A stretch of 64,000 nt of DNA from Bacillus marasmi (GTDB lineage Bacteria; Bacillota; Bacilli; Bacillales; Cytobacillaceae). Shown one piece after another: positions 24,591 to 33,487 of this stretch. Within the stretch, counting starts at the first letter, position 1. Each line of letters opens with the position of its first letter. The notes under the pieces were generated by a model. The model saw only the letters and a list, made by a program, of their open reading frames with translations. It ran no database searches and was not told where the DNA came from. The position numbers and the translations under genes were made by a program. The DNA is taken from positions 91,077 to 155,076 of the forward strand of contig NZ_LR656175.1 of NCBI RefSeq assembly GCF_902168435.1, written 5' to 3'.

Positions 24591-25046
24591 TTGAAAAAAG
24601 CGACTATCTATTTTCTTATTAGTGCCTTAATCGGACTTGGCATAGGATATCTTGTTTTTGATGTCATGTTGGGCAAAAACAGCCAAACGGATGCGATAGC
24701 AAGCTCTGACACGAGTTCGGAGGAATCAAGTAGTACAACTGATGCAACGACGGAAGAATCTAAAGGTACAGAAACGGCTGTATCAGCTGAGGCTGAGATC
24801 CTTAACCAAAAAGGATGCCTTGGATGCCACGCTGTTTCATCACTAGATTTAAGCGGTGGTGCAACAGGTCCTGACCTTTCTCAAGCATTTAATAATGTCG
24901 AAGGAAAGCATGGTAAACCTGTTAACGAATTCTTAAAAGAACCAACTTCAGCAGTTATGTCTGGGGTAATTAGCGGAAGTCCATTATCAGATGATGAAAT
25001 CTCTAAAATAACTGAATTGCTACAAAAAGCAGCAGAAGCAAACTAA
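24591..25046 (+). CDS. Membrane-anchored cytochrome c of the nos operon (NosC-like)
   Basis: One-haem c-type cytochrome, probably the electron donor to NosZ. 151 residues from TTG at 24591, which follows AGGGGGG and lies downstream of the predicted transcription start. An N-terminal membrane anchor (about 4-25) is followed by a Ser/Thr/Glu-rich linker (residues 30-75), then the haem motif CLGCH near 85-89 and ATGPDLSQAF. A methionine in SAVMSGV can act as sixth ligand. It is encoded 23 bp before nosZ, as in Gram-positive nos clusters. Confidence 0.88.
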   Translation: MKKATIYFLISALIGLGIGYLVFDVMLGKNSQTDAIASSDTSSEESSSTTDATTEESKGTETAVSAEAEILNQKGCLGCHAVSSLDLSGGATGPDLSQAFNNVEGKHGKPVNEFLKEPTSAVMSGVISGSPLSDDEISKITELLQKAAEAN

Positions 25047-25069
25047 ATCAATAAGGTGGTGCTTTATAG

Positions 25070-26938
25070 ATGAAAAGTTGGATCCCAATCTCAAGCGGGT
25101 TAGTTGCAGGATTGTTAGCGGCAACCGTATTTTTTGGAGATTTTACTTCAGGAGCTAAAACTGAAACAGCATCGAATGACAATAAATCAAACGCAGAAAA
25201 AGTTTATGTCCCATTTGGTGAAAAAGACGAATATTATTTAATGGCATCAGGTGGACACTCTGGTCAAATGTTTGTTTACGGTGTTCCTTCCATGCGTAAA
25301 ATTAGAACGATTCCAGTATTCTCACCAGATTCTGCAACAGGCTATGGTTTTGATGAACATTCTAAAGAAATGCTAGGCGATTACACTTGGGGCGACCTCC
25401 ATCACCCAGCAATATCTGAAACAAATGGGGAATACGATGGGAAGTACCTTTTCGCTACAGACGTAGCCAATAGCCGTGCAGCAGTCGTAAACTTAGAAAC
25501 TTTTACAACGAAAGATATTATTAATGTACCGAATACAAGCGGTCCACACTGTGCGGCCTTTGTTACGGAAAACACTGAATATATGTTCCTACCTACTCGC
25601 TTTGCAGTGCCAATTGGTAGTGAGTATGCAAGCTTAGATGATTATAGCGATAAATATCGCGGCGTTATGTCCGCTGTAACGTTTAATGAAGAGAAAGAAG
25701 AATTAAATATTGCTTATCAGGTGGCACTTCCACCTTGGTCATATGACTTATCAGATGCAGGTAAAAAGATTTCTAAAGATTGGGCAGTTATGACCACATA
25801 CAATACTGAAGAGGCGACAACAAATCTTGAAATTAACGCATCTCAAGCTGACCGTGACTATATCGTTCTTTTTAACTGGAAAGAGCTTGAAGAAAAAGTT
25901 GCTAAAGGTGAATATGATAATGTTACTGGGCAAAAAATGATTTTCCCTGAAAAGCATAAAGGCGGAATTTATCTTGTACCAGTTGCAAAATCTCCACACG
26001 GTGTTGATGTAACTCCGGATGGAAAATACTTTATCGCTTCTGGAAAATTAGCACCGGCAATGACCGTCTTCTCTTTTGAAAAAGCATTTGAAGCAATTGA
26101 AAAAGGTCAATTTGACGGTGAAAGAAACGGTATTCCAGTTCTAAAATATGATTCAGTAATGGAACGTGAAGTTGACCCAGAAAACGCACTTGGACCACTT
26201 CATACGCAATTCGATGATAAAGGTATGGCTTACACAACAATGTTTATCTCTTCTGAGATAGTTAAATGGGATCCTAAGACTGGTGAAACTTTAGACCGTG
26301 TTCCGGTACAATACTCACCAGGTCACGCTGCTGCTGCAGAGGGTGATACAGCTACTCCTGATGGTAAATATATCGTTGCACTTAATAAAATTGCCAAGGA
26401 TTCCTATTTATCAGTAGGTCCATCTCATCCAGAATCAATGCAGTTAATTGACTTAGCAGGTTCAAAAATGAAAGTAATTCAATCTGCACCAGTAGATCCT
26501 GAACCACACTATGCTCAGATGATTAAAGCTGACAAAATCAAAACGATTTCTGTATATCCAAAAAATGAAAATAATAAGCTAGCCGTTTATAAGCAAGAGG
26601 ATGCACGAATTGAACGGAAAGGAAATGAAGTTCACGTATACGGTATTGCAATGCGTTCTAAGTTTATCTTTGACGCAAAAGCAAAACGTCCTGATGCTAT
26701 TGAAGTAAATCAAGGAGATAAAGTATTCATACACTTAACTAATATCGACCTTGATCAGGATATTACTCATGGATTTGGTATCAACCAATATGACTTAAAT
26801 ATGGAAGTCCAGCCTGGTCAAACCAATACATTGGCCTTTACCGCAGATAAAGCGGGTACCTACCCACTTTACTGTACGAACTTCTGCTCAGCATTACACC
26901 AAGAAATGTCAGGATATCTTTTAGTAAAACCACAATAA
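25070..26938 (+). CDS. nosZ: Nitrous oxide reductase NosZ, clade II
   Basis: Reduces N2O to N2 outside the membrane. 622 residues with a Sec-type N-terminus (no twin arginine; hydrophobic stretch about 8-24), which marks clade II. A beta-propeller with the CuZ histidines follows (DLHHP, GPHCAAF, SPHGVDV, SPGHAAA, PEPHYAQ). A C-terminal cupredoxin domain has the CuA ligands in CTNFCSALHQEM (C-x3-C-x3-H-x2-M) and DITHGFGI. GGTGGTG precedes ATG. It is followed by its membrane and maturation genes. Confidence 0.97.
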   Translation: MKSWIPISSGLVAGLLAATVFFGDFTSGAKTETASNDNKSNAEKVYVPFGEKDEYYLMASGGHSGQMFVYGVPSMRKIRTIPVFSPDSATGYGFDEHSKEMLGDYTWGDLHHPAISETNGEYDGKYLFATDVANSRAAVVNLETFTTKDIINVPNTSGPHCAAFVTENTEYMFLPTRFAVPIGSEYASLDDYSDKYRGVMSAVTFNEEKEELNIAYQVALPPWSYDLSDAGKKISKDWAVMTTYNTEEATTNLEINASQADRDYIVLFNWKELEEKVAKGEYDNVTGQKMIFPEKHKGGIYLVPVAKSPHGVDVTPDGKYFIASGKLAPAMTVFSFEKAFEAIEKGQFDGERNGIPVLKYDSVMEREVDPENALGPLHTQFDDKGMAYTTMFISSEIVKWDPKTGETLDRVPVQYSPGHAAAAEGDTATPDGKYIVALNKIAKDSYLSVGPSHPESMQLIDLAGSKMKVIQSAPVDPEPHYAQMIKADKIKTISVYPKNENNKLAVYKQEDARIERKGNEVHVYGIAMRSKFIFDAKAKRPDAIEVNQGDKVFIHLTNIDLDQDITHGFGINQYDLNMEVQPGQTNTLAFTADKAGTYPLYCTNFCSALHQEMSGYLLVKPQ

Positions 26939-26951
26939 GCATGAATAAAGC

Positions 26952-27077
26952 AAAGAGGCTGGCTTAAAACTATTAAGGTTAGACCATCAAACTGCGAATT
27001 CAAACAATGGCTCAAAGTAGTCATAGAATTCCTGTTTTGCTGGAACACCCAAAATAGCTAAACCAGCCTCTTTTTCT
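26952..27077 (+). terminator. Long-range hairpin after nosZ
   Basis: AAGAGGCTGG (about 26953) pairs with CCAGCCTCTT (about 27063) across a loop of about 90 nt and is followed by a T run. It may act as a partial terminator or protect the nosZ mRNA, leaving the accessory genes at a lower level. Confidence 0.55.
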
Positions 27078-27123
27078 TTCTGTTACAAAATACGTAGGAT
27101 TGATGAAAGAAGGCGCGTTTACG

Positions 27124-27690
27124 ATGAACGGAAAAAAACTTTCACTATTTTCTAGTCTAATGATTGCGATTTCTGCTTTACTGATTGCCTCATCACTATT
27201 TTTCCCATGGTGGAAAATGGAATTCTTTGCACCTCAATATCCAGAGGGATTAAACATCGTCGTTTATCCTGATAAGCTGGAAGGCGAAATTGATAATATC
27301 AATGCCTTAAACCATTATATTGGTATGAATAAATTTAGCGAGGAGAGTTTCCCTGAGCTACAATACTTAACTTATTTAATCGGTGGTTTAGCTGTCATTG
27401 TCTTATCAGCTGCACTAATTAGAAAGAAATCGTATTTATACGGAACAATCATCCTTTTTGCCGTAGGTGGTGCAGTCGGCGTTTGGGATTTACGACGTTG
27501 GCTCGTGAGCTTCGGTACAGACCTTGACCCAAAAGCACCAATTACAATGGATCCGTTCGTACCACCGATTATTGGTGAAAATATCGTTGCAAATTTCACG
27601 ACCTACAGCTTATTGCAAACAGGCTCTTATCTGATTGTCGCTGCATTCATTTTGATTTTAATTCCGCTATGGAAGGACCGACAAAGATGA
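27124..27690 (+). CDS. nosB: NosB-like membrane protein
   Basis: Integral membrane protein of 188 residues with about four helices (near 8-28, 78-95, 103-120 and 160-180) and an extracytoplasmic loop (SLFFPWWKMEFFAPQYPEG). Clade II nos clusters usually place such a protein, called NosB, between nosZ and nosD; its job is not known. The start chosen is the ATG at 27124 after AGAAGGCG; an ATG at 27103 is an alternative. Its stop overlaps the nosD start (ATGA). Confidence 0.75.
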   Translation: MNGKKLSLFSSLMIAISALLIASSLFFPWWKMEFFAPQYPEGLNIVVYPDKLEGEIDNINALNHYIGMNKFSEESFPELQYLTYLIGGLAVIVLSAALIRKKSYLYGTIILFAVGGAVGVWDLRRWLVSFGTDLDPKAPITMDPFVPPIIGENIVANFTTYSLLQTGSYLIVAAFILILIPLWKDRQR

Positions 27691-29030
27691 CAAAAACTCT
27701 GCTCCTCCTCATGTTCAGTTCAATATTGATGATTGCCATGCCGCAGGAAAGCACTGCTGCTGAAAATTTGCAGGCTATGATTGATTCTGCTGAGGAGGGA
27801 GCAGTTCTCCAGCTTGATAATAGGACGTATGAAGGAAATATCGTGATTGATAAAGAGATTCAAATCATCGGGAATAAGAAAACCATTATTAAAGGGGACG
27901 GTACAGGGAATGTCATCTCTGTGACCGCTCCAAATGTAACTTTGCGGAATTTAACTGTCACAAACGGCAGCATGAACCGCAATTCTGCTGAGGAATATGC
28001 AGCAATTAAGCTATATAGTAATGGGAATACCGTTGATCACATCGCTGTTACTGATTCATTCCATGGCATTTATCTAAGCCAGTCCCATCATAATACGATA
28101 GAAAACTCTAACATAACGGGGCATGGTTACGGCATCATTGCTAAACAGGGCAATGGCTTACATATTTATTACTCGAATGATAATCTCTTGAAAAATAATA
28201 TCGTAACAGGAACGCGCGACGGCATGTATTTTGATTATGCCAATAACAATAAAATTGTCGGAAACAAATTAAGCGAAACGCGATACGGTCTGCATTTCAT
28301 GTATTCAAATGAGAATGATTTCCAAGGAAATACGTTTACGTTTAATACCGGTGGCGCGGCCATAATGGAATCGAACGGAAATAAGCTCAATAACAACGAT
28401 TTTATCTTTAATTATGGTCACAAGTCTTTCGGGTTATTTTTACTCTCGGCGATTGATACGGAAATCACCAACAATACCTTTATCCTCAATCAGCGCGGAC
28501 TGTATATTGACCAATCAACCAATAATTTAATAAAAAACAATACGATTATTCGTAATCAAATTGGGGTCGAGCTCTGGGCCAGCTCCAATGATCAAACCTT
28601 TACGTTAAATAATATTTCGGAAAATACGATTCCGGTGTTCGCGCTTGGTGGCCAAGGGCGTAACTACTGGACAAAGGACAATCAGGGAAATAACTGGGGG
28701 AATGAATTCCCTGTTCTCGACTTAAATCAAGACGGACTTGGCGATCAGACAGTAGCCTACCAATCGTCTTTGTATGAGCTTATCGAGGATCAGGAATTGA
28801 CTTATTTATTTTTAAAAAGCCCTGCGATAGGAATTTATGAAAAAATCAATCAGTTCTTCAACCAATCAAAAACCATGTTTGAGGATTCCGCGCCACTGGT
28901 CGTGCATGATGAATCAACCGGACGATGGCCTTGGTTTCTAGCTGCAGCTATCGTTATACTAGCGGTTATTTTACTAAAAGGGAGATATCCACTATGCATT
29001 ATATTTGGAAGGAATGGAAGGAAAACATAA
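27687..29030 (+). CDS. nosD: Copper-site maturation protein NosD (first copy)
   Basis: Extracytoplasmic right-handed parallel beta-helix protein that partners the NosFY ABC transporter in CuZ assembly. 447 residues: signal peptide 1-25 (ending STAA), repeated N/D/G-rich coils typical of the NosD/CASH fold (NNKIVGNKLSETRYGLHF, NNLIKNNTI), then a C-terminal membrane helix near 415-435. The start is the ATG at 27687, coupled to the nosB stop. A second nosD is at 52719-54011. Confidence 0.93.
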   Translation: MTKTLLLLMFSSILMIAMPQESTAAENLQAMIDSAEEGAVLQLDNRTYEGNIVIDKEIQIIGNKKTIIKGDGTGNVISVTAPNVTLRNLTVTNGSMNRNSAEEYAAIKLYSNGNTVDHIAVTDSFHGIYLSQSHHNTIENSNITGHGYGIIAKQGNGLHIYYSNDNLLKNNIVTGTRDGMYFDYANNNKIVGNKLSETRYGLHFMYSNENDFQGNTFTFNTGGAAIMESNGNKLNNNDFIFNYGHKSFGLFLLSAIDTEITNNTFILNQRGLYIDQSTNNLIKNNTIIRNQIGVELWASSNDQTFTLNNISENTIPVFALGGQGRNYWTKDNQGNNWGNEFPVLDLNQDGLGDQTVAYQSSLYELIEDQELTYLFLKSPAIGIYEKINQFFNQSKTMFEDSAPLVVHDESTGRWPWFLAAAIVILAVILLKGRYPLCIIFGRNGRKT

Positions 29031-29791
29031 GGGGAAAAGGCTTTTGGCTCTCACTTGGAATTATTGTGCTTGTTTCTACTAGTTTATTGTTCAATGCTTC
29101 CACTCTTTCCTTTGAGCAAGGCTTTTATGTACTATTAATCAATTTATTTGATGCTTTTATTTACTTCATACCGATCCTTTGTTTATTTTTGGGTGCCTTT
29201 GCGATTTTTCAAGAAAAAGAACAGAAAACACTCATCATGCTCCTGACGCGACGCGATGACTTTAAAAGCTTTCTATTGAGAAAAAGCTTGGCTATCCACC
29301 TTTGCCTACTCGGACCAATTATCATTTGGTTTTTAGTGTACCTGTTACCGTTAAAATTTTTATTTGAGCTCGATTTTGCCAGCTATCTTTCGTTTTTAAT
29401 CTCGCTCATTTGTATCGTGATTATTTTCGGCCAGATCGGGATGCTAATAGGCAGTATTAGCCGCTCAAAAATGCAAATTGTCGGGGCAACAATTGCTGTT
29501 TGGTTTTACTTTTTCTTTTTACATGACTTTATTCTGCTTTCATTTCTTGCTGATGTTACATATGAGAATGTTAAATGGTTTTCTAGCATTTATTTTCTTA
29601 ATCCTCTCCAAGCTGCACGTGTCTTTTTGGAATCGTCGCTTGGTGTATACTCCTTTGACCATATGTCAAAGCTTTTACAATCATTTATTTGGCTAAAACC
29701 AGGGCTATTTTTACTCATTAACGCCACCCTGTTAATGTTACTTTCTTATCTTAGCGCAGTCTTGTTCCATCGGAAGGAGGGCGTAGAATGA
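28994..29791 (+). CDS. nosY: ABC transporter permease NosY (first copy)
   Basis: Six-helix permease of the NosDFY complex, 265 residues. The start is the ATG at 28994 (MHYIWKEWKEN), overlapping the end of nosD by 37 bp; GGGAGATATCC precedes it. Typical NosY segments are an N-terminal cytosolic helix, FLGAFAIFQEKEQKTLIMLLTRR after the second helix, and LNPLQAARVFLESSLG before the last helix. Its stop is overlapped by nosF. Confidence 0.92.
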   Translation: MHYIWKEWKENIRGKGFWLSLGIIVLVSTSLLFNASTLSFEQGFYVLLINLFDAFIYFIPILCLFLGAFAIFQEKEQKTLIMLLTRRDDFKSFLLRKSLAIHLCLLGPIIIWFLVYLLPLKFLFELDFASYLSFLISLICIVIIFGQIGMLIGSISRSKMQIVGATIAVWFYFFFLHDFILLSFLADVTYENVKWFSSIYFLNPLQAARVFLESSLGVYSFDHMSKLLQSFIWLKPGLFLLINATLLMLLSYLSAVLFHRKEGVE

Positions 29792-30411
29792 TTGAAGTAA
29801 AAAATCTTTATCAATCCTTTGGAAATAAACAAGTATTAGACGATGTAAATATGGTGATTGAAAAAAATGAAATAACCGCACTCGTCGGCCGTAATGGCGC
29901 TGGCAAATCAACGCTCATTAATAGCCTGCTGGGATTACTCCCTATCAAAAAAGGGAAGATTAATATCAAAGGAAAAATCAGCTATCTTCCTGAAAAATTT
30001 ATGCTTTATCCTGCATTAACTGGAATGGAAAACATGCAATTTTTTGCTGAGGCTATCGATAAAAAAGCTGACGCAGAGCGCATAGAGGAGCTTTTGCGAT
30101 CGGTAAGGCTCTGGGACGATCGGGATATGCAGATAAAGGGCTATTCAAAAGGGATGCTTCAACGGCTCGGGCTCGCCATTACGCTTTACCAAAATAGCGA
30201 AATCCTGATCTTGGATGAGCCAACCAGCGGAATCGATCCAATCGGTCGCAAGGAAATCCTCGAGGTTTTGAGATCACTGACTGATAAAACGATTTTGCTT
30301 TCCTCTCATCATCTTGATGAAATTAAACAAATTTGTACGCATGTTGCGTTTCTAGAAAACAATAAACTTGAGAAATATACGGTTGAACAATTTCTACAAA
30401 TGAACGGCTAG
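29788..30411 (+). CDS. nosF: ABC transporter ATPase NosF (first copy)
   Basis: ATPase of the NosFY transporter, 207 residues, on the short side for an ABC subunit. Walker A GRNGAGKST (about 34-42), signature YSKGMLQRLGLA, Walker B ILILDEPTSGID and the switch SSHHLDE are intact. The start overlaps nosY (ATGA). The deletion relative to the usual ~300-residue NosF is at the C-terminus. Confidence 0.93.
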   Translation: MIEVKNLYQSFGNKQVLDDVNMVIEKNEITALVGRNGAGKSTLINSLLGLLPIKKGKINIKGKISYLPEKFMLYPALTGMENMQFFAEAIDKKADAERIEELLRSVRLWDDRDMQIKGYSKGMLQRLGLAITLYQNSEILILDEPTSGIDPIGRKEILEVLRSLTDKTILLSSHHLDEIKQICTHVAFLENNKLEKYTVEQFLQMNG

Positions 30412-30424
30412 GAGGGCAATCCCT

Positions 30425-31336
30425 ATGTTGAAAAAATCATTACATTATATGCTTCTCGGACTTGTATTACTGTTATTAAGCTCTTGTGGAACACCCGGGG
30501 AAAATTGGGTTGTTGATTTCACTGAGCCACTCCGCTATACGAAAGGCGCAGAAACGCAAATTGAGGTTAAAATTATTGAAGAAAATGAGCCCGTTGTTGA
30601 TGTGAGCGTCAGAGCGCACTTTGAAATGAGTTCCATGAGTCATGGCAGTGTTGATATTAAGCTCGAGGAGCAAGGTGAGGGTATTTATAGCGGTAAAGCA
30701 GAATTCCCGATGGCCGGTAAATACACTGCAACATTCACACTTAAAAAAGAAGGCTACACAGTTGAAAAGATAGTTGATGTAGAGGTCGAGAAGGTCGAAG
30801 GGGTCGCCACCATTAATGGTGAGCCCATAAATTCAGATGACCTCGAGTTCTACAAGTTTATTAACGAGTTGCATATCGCCATTAATCGCGAAGATGATAA
30901 AAAAAAATTTTCTGGAGCTGAGCTCGAGCAGCGGATGGCTCATTGGGATGATCAGCAACAACAAATTCAAAATAATAACCAGCTGTTAACCCAGATCATC
31001 CGCCTCCGCGCAATGGCACTACTTGGAAAAGAAAAAGGCTATACTGCTTCGGATGCTGAAATTAATAAAGAAGTCGAAGCCATTCGCGACAAGTATTATC
31101 AGTCTGAAGTGGCGAAAGACATGATTAATAAGTTTGGCGAGGATAAGTTTTGGAGCAAAGAACAGAAGCAATATGAATATATTGTATTAACGCAAAAGGT
31201 GCAAAAGGACGTAACTGAAAAAGTGAAAAAGGAAAATCCCAATGTCGGTGAACAGGAGATTAATTTCTTAGCACAAAAAGATTACGAAGAGCTGCTCGTT
31301 TCCCAAGTAAGTTCTTTGGATATCGTGATTTTGTAG
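30425..31336 (+). CDS. Two-domain lipoprotein at the end of the nos operon
   Basis: 303-residue lipoprotein with lipobox LLSSC (Cys about 21). Residues 30-125 look like an immunoglobulin-like FixH/YtkA-type domain (EPVVDVSVRAHFEMSSMSHGS, GIYSGKAEFPMAGKYTATF) with Met and His residues that could bind copper. Residues 130-303 resemble the helical N-domain of SurA/PrsA-type foldases (VATINGEPINSDDLEFYKF, EKGYTASDAEINKEVEAIRDKYY) without a recognisable isomerase domain. It lies 13 bp after nosF, with AGGAGGGC before the ATG. An extracytoplasmic role in NosZ folding or copper delivery is inference. Confidence 0.75.
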   Translation: MLKKSLHYMLLGLVLLLLSSCGTPGENWVVDFTEPLRYTKGAETQIEVKIIEENEPVVDVSVRAHFEMSSMSHGSVDIKLEEQGEGIYSGKAEFPMAGKYTATFTLKKEGYTVEKIVDVEVEKVEGVATINGEPINSDDLEFYKFINELHIAINREDDKKKFSGAELEQRMAHWDDQQQQIQNNNQLLTQIIRLRAMALLGKEKGYTASDAEINKEVEAIRDKYYQSEVAKDMINKFGEDKFWSKEQKQYEYIVLTQKVQKDVTEKVKKENPNVGEQEINFLAQKDYEELLVSQVSSLDIVIL

Positions 31337-31351
31337 GATCTCAGCCATTTG

Positions 31352-31531
31352 ACGGACACAGATGACCTTATTTGGATAAATTCTACTCTATATTTGTATT
31401 TAGCGGACATAGATTACCTTATTGATTAAAAAATCACTAAATCATTACCGATTTTTATAGAATAAGGATTCTGGTGTCCGTTCGCCAATAAAATTCATCC
31501 TATTTTAATGAAATAGCGGCATATATGTCCG
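31352..31531. repeat. GGACA-type four-unit inverted module
   Basis: Forward units have GGACA at 31354 and 31405 (51 bp). Inverted units have TGTCCG at 31475 and 31526 (51 bp). The inner distance is 70 bp. Core bases differ from those at 23349 and 54581, but the geometry is the same. The module fills the gap between the nos lipoprotein and the ABC exporter promoter. Confidence 0.9.
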
Positions 31532-31550
31532 TCAAACTCATCATTCACAA

Positions 31551-31617
31551 AGTGAGTGATTACTCACTTTACAAATCACTCTTTTTATTTTATTATCTAA
31601 GTGAGTGATTACTCACT
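31551..31617 (+). promoter_or_regulatory. Exporter promoter flanked by two TetR operators
   Basis: The same 18-bp palindrome AGTGAGTGATTACTCACT lies at 31551-31568 and 31600-31617. Between them TTTACA (31568-31573) and TATTAT (31591-31596) form a promoter with a 17-bp spacer. Operators cover both the -35 edge and the start site, as expected for repression by the TetR gene at 33488. Confidence 0.88.
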
Positions 31618-31641
31618 CCAAACAAAACGAGGTGACATACC

Positions 31642-32373
31642 ATGAGTAAACGCGAGAGCATAGTCAGTATTAAAGATGTCTCAAAGTCATTTGGTAAGCA
31701 ACAAGTGTTAAAGAATGTATCCCTCGAGATTGCGAAAGGGGAAATTTTTGGGTTCCTAGGTCCATCCGGTGCTGGCAAAACCACATTAGTAAAAGAGCTT
31801 GCAGGTCTTGATACCCCATCAACTGGGGAAAACCTTGTCTTCAACGATAAAATGCCATCGCTCGCACTTATGCAGCGAATCGGCTATATGGCTCAATCCG
31901 ACGCTTTGTATGGTGAGCTTACTGCAAAGGAAAATCTGCAGTTTTTTGCTTCCCTCTACGGACTAAAGGGTAAACAGCAAGAGGCTCGAATAAAAACCGT
32001 GATGGAAATCGTAAACCTTCACGATGACTTAAACAAGCTTGTTTCTAATTATTCTGGTGGCATGAAGCGCCGACTTTCGCTTGCAGCGGCCCTATTGCAT
32101 GAGCCTGAGCTTCTCATCTTAGATGAGCCGACCGTCGGGATTGATCCATTGCTGAGAAAAGGCATTTGGGATAGCTTTAATGAGCTCAATAAAAAGGGCG
32201 TAACGATTATTGTCACGACACATGTTATGGACGAAGCCGAAAAATGTCACCGGCTCGGGATGATCCGTCAAGGTGAATTAATTGCTGTCGGCACTCCAGA
32301 AGAACTGAAAACTAACACGAATAGCGCGTCGCTTGAAGATGCCTTTCTAGCTTACGGAGGTGCTCAACTATGA
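31642..32373 (+). CDS. ABC exporter ATP-binding protein
   Basis: 243-residue ATPase of a drug/ABC-2-type exporter. Walker A GPSGAGKTT (about 40-48), signature YSGGMKRRLSLA, Walker B LLILDEPTVGID and H-switch VTTHVMDEA are intact. GAGGTGACATACC precedes ATG. Its end overlaps the permease start by 4 bp. The linked TetR regulator and operators suggest induction by a toxic or membrane-active substrate that the sequence does not reveal. Confidence 0.92.
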   Translation: MSKRESIVSIKDVSKSFGKQQVLKNVSLEIAKGEIFGFLGPSGAGKTTLVKELAGLDTPSTGENLVFNDKMPSLALMQRIGYMAQSDALYGELTAKENLQFFASLYGLKGKQQEARIKTVMEIVNLHDDLNKLVSNYSGGMKRRLSLAAALLHEPELLILDEPTVGIDPLLRKGIWDSFNELNKKGVTIIVTTHVMDEAEKCHRLGMIRQGELIAVGTPEELKTNTNSASLEDAFLAYGGAQL

Positions 32374-33428
32374 GGGTTAAAGCATTGATGGTTCGGATAT
32401 TGCGACAAATTGTTCGTGATAAGCGCACAATGGCTCTAATGATTATGGCACCTATCTTAATTTTAACGATGATGGATTTAGTTTTTAATGGCGAAGCTTA
32501 TACTCCTAAAATTGGAATGGTCAATATACCTGAACCAATTGAAGCTAAATTAGAACTAGACGATGCAAAAATAACAGATTTTGATTCATCTGAGAAAGCT
32601 AGAGCAGCATTAGAGGAACGAGATATCGACGGCTATATTGAATTTGCTAATGGTACTCCGTCCATCATGCTCGAAGGCAGTGATCCATCTATAAATGGAG
32701 CAGTGATGAAATGGGTGCAAACGGCATTTAAGCCGTTACAATCAGTAGGCCAAGGCCAAAGTCAAGGTCAAGGTCAGGCTCCAGTAATTGAACCCGAAAT
32801 CGAGTTTTTGCACGGCTCTTCAGATATGAGTCAATTTGATTATTTCGGTCCGGTCTTATTAGGATTCTTCGTATTCTTCTTTGTTTTCTTGATTGCTGGT
32901 GTTTCATTTTTACGTGAACGGACGAGCGGAACGCTTGAGCGCTTATTATCTAGTCCACTAAGAAAATGGGAAATTGTTATCGGTTATGTATTAGGTTTTG
33001 GCGTGTTCACAATGCTCCAAGCAACGATTATCGCCAGCTATGCCATCTATATTTTAGACATGCAAATGGTCGGTACATTTTGGTTTGTGCTCCTGATTAT
33101 CTTATTGCTATCAATGTCAGCGTTAACGCTCGGTACACTACTATCAGCTTTTGCTAACAACGAGCTGCAAATGATTCAATTTATTCCGCTTGTTGTCGTA
33201 CCGCAGGTGTTCTTTTCCGGATTATTTAATCTGGAAACAATTACTGATTGGTTAAGCTGGATTGGCGTGGTGACACCGTTGTACTACGCTGCCAATGCAC
33301 TCCGCGATGTTATGGTTCGCGGACTTGGTTGGGAATCAATTTATCAAGATATTTTTATTCTAATAGGCTTTTCGGTATTGTTTATTACTCTAAACATCTT
33401 AGCGCTTAGAAAGTATCGGAAGGTTTAA
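32370..33428 (+). CDS. ABC-2 type exporter permease
   Basis: 352-residue permease. One helix near 20-38, a large extracytoplasmic segment (about 40-160) containing a Gln/Gly-rich run (GQGQSQGQGQ), then five helices from about 165 to 345 with the ABC-2 signatures RERTSGTLERLLSSPLRKWE and VVVPQVFFSGLFNLE near the C-terminus. Substrate unknown. Translationally coupled to the ATPase. Confidence 0.92.
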   Translation: MRVKALMVRILRQIVRDKRTMALMIMAPILILTMMDLVFNGEAYTPKIGMVNIPEPIEAKLELDDAKITDFDSSEKARAALEERDIDGYIEFANGTPSIMLEGSDPSINGAVMKWVQTAFKPLQSVGQGQSQGQGQAPVIEPEIEFLHGSSDMSQFDYFGPVLLGFFVFFFVFLIAGVSFLRERTSGTLERLLSSPLRKWEIVIGYVLGFGVFTMLQATIIASYAIYILDMQMVGTFWFVLLIILLLSMSALTLGTLLSAFANNELQMIQFIPLVVVPQVFFSGLFNLETITDWLSWIGVVTPLYYAANALRDVMVRGLGWESIYQDIFILIGFSVLFITLNILALRKYRKV

Positions 33429-33487
33429 GAAATCTAGCTTATGTTAAAATAAAAAAAATAAGTTTGTAAGTTAGGAGAATCACTGTC

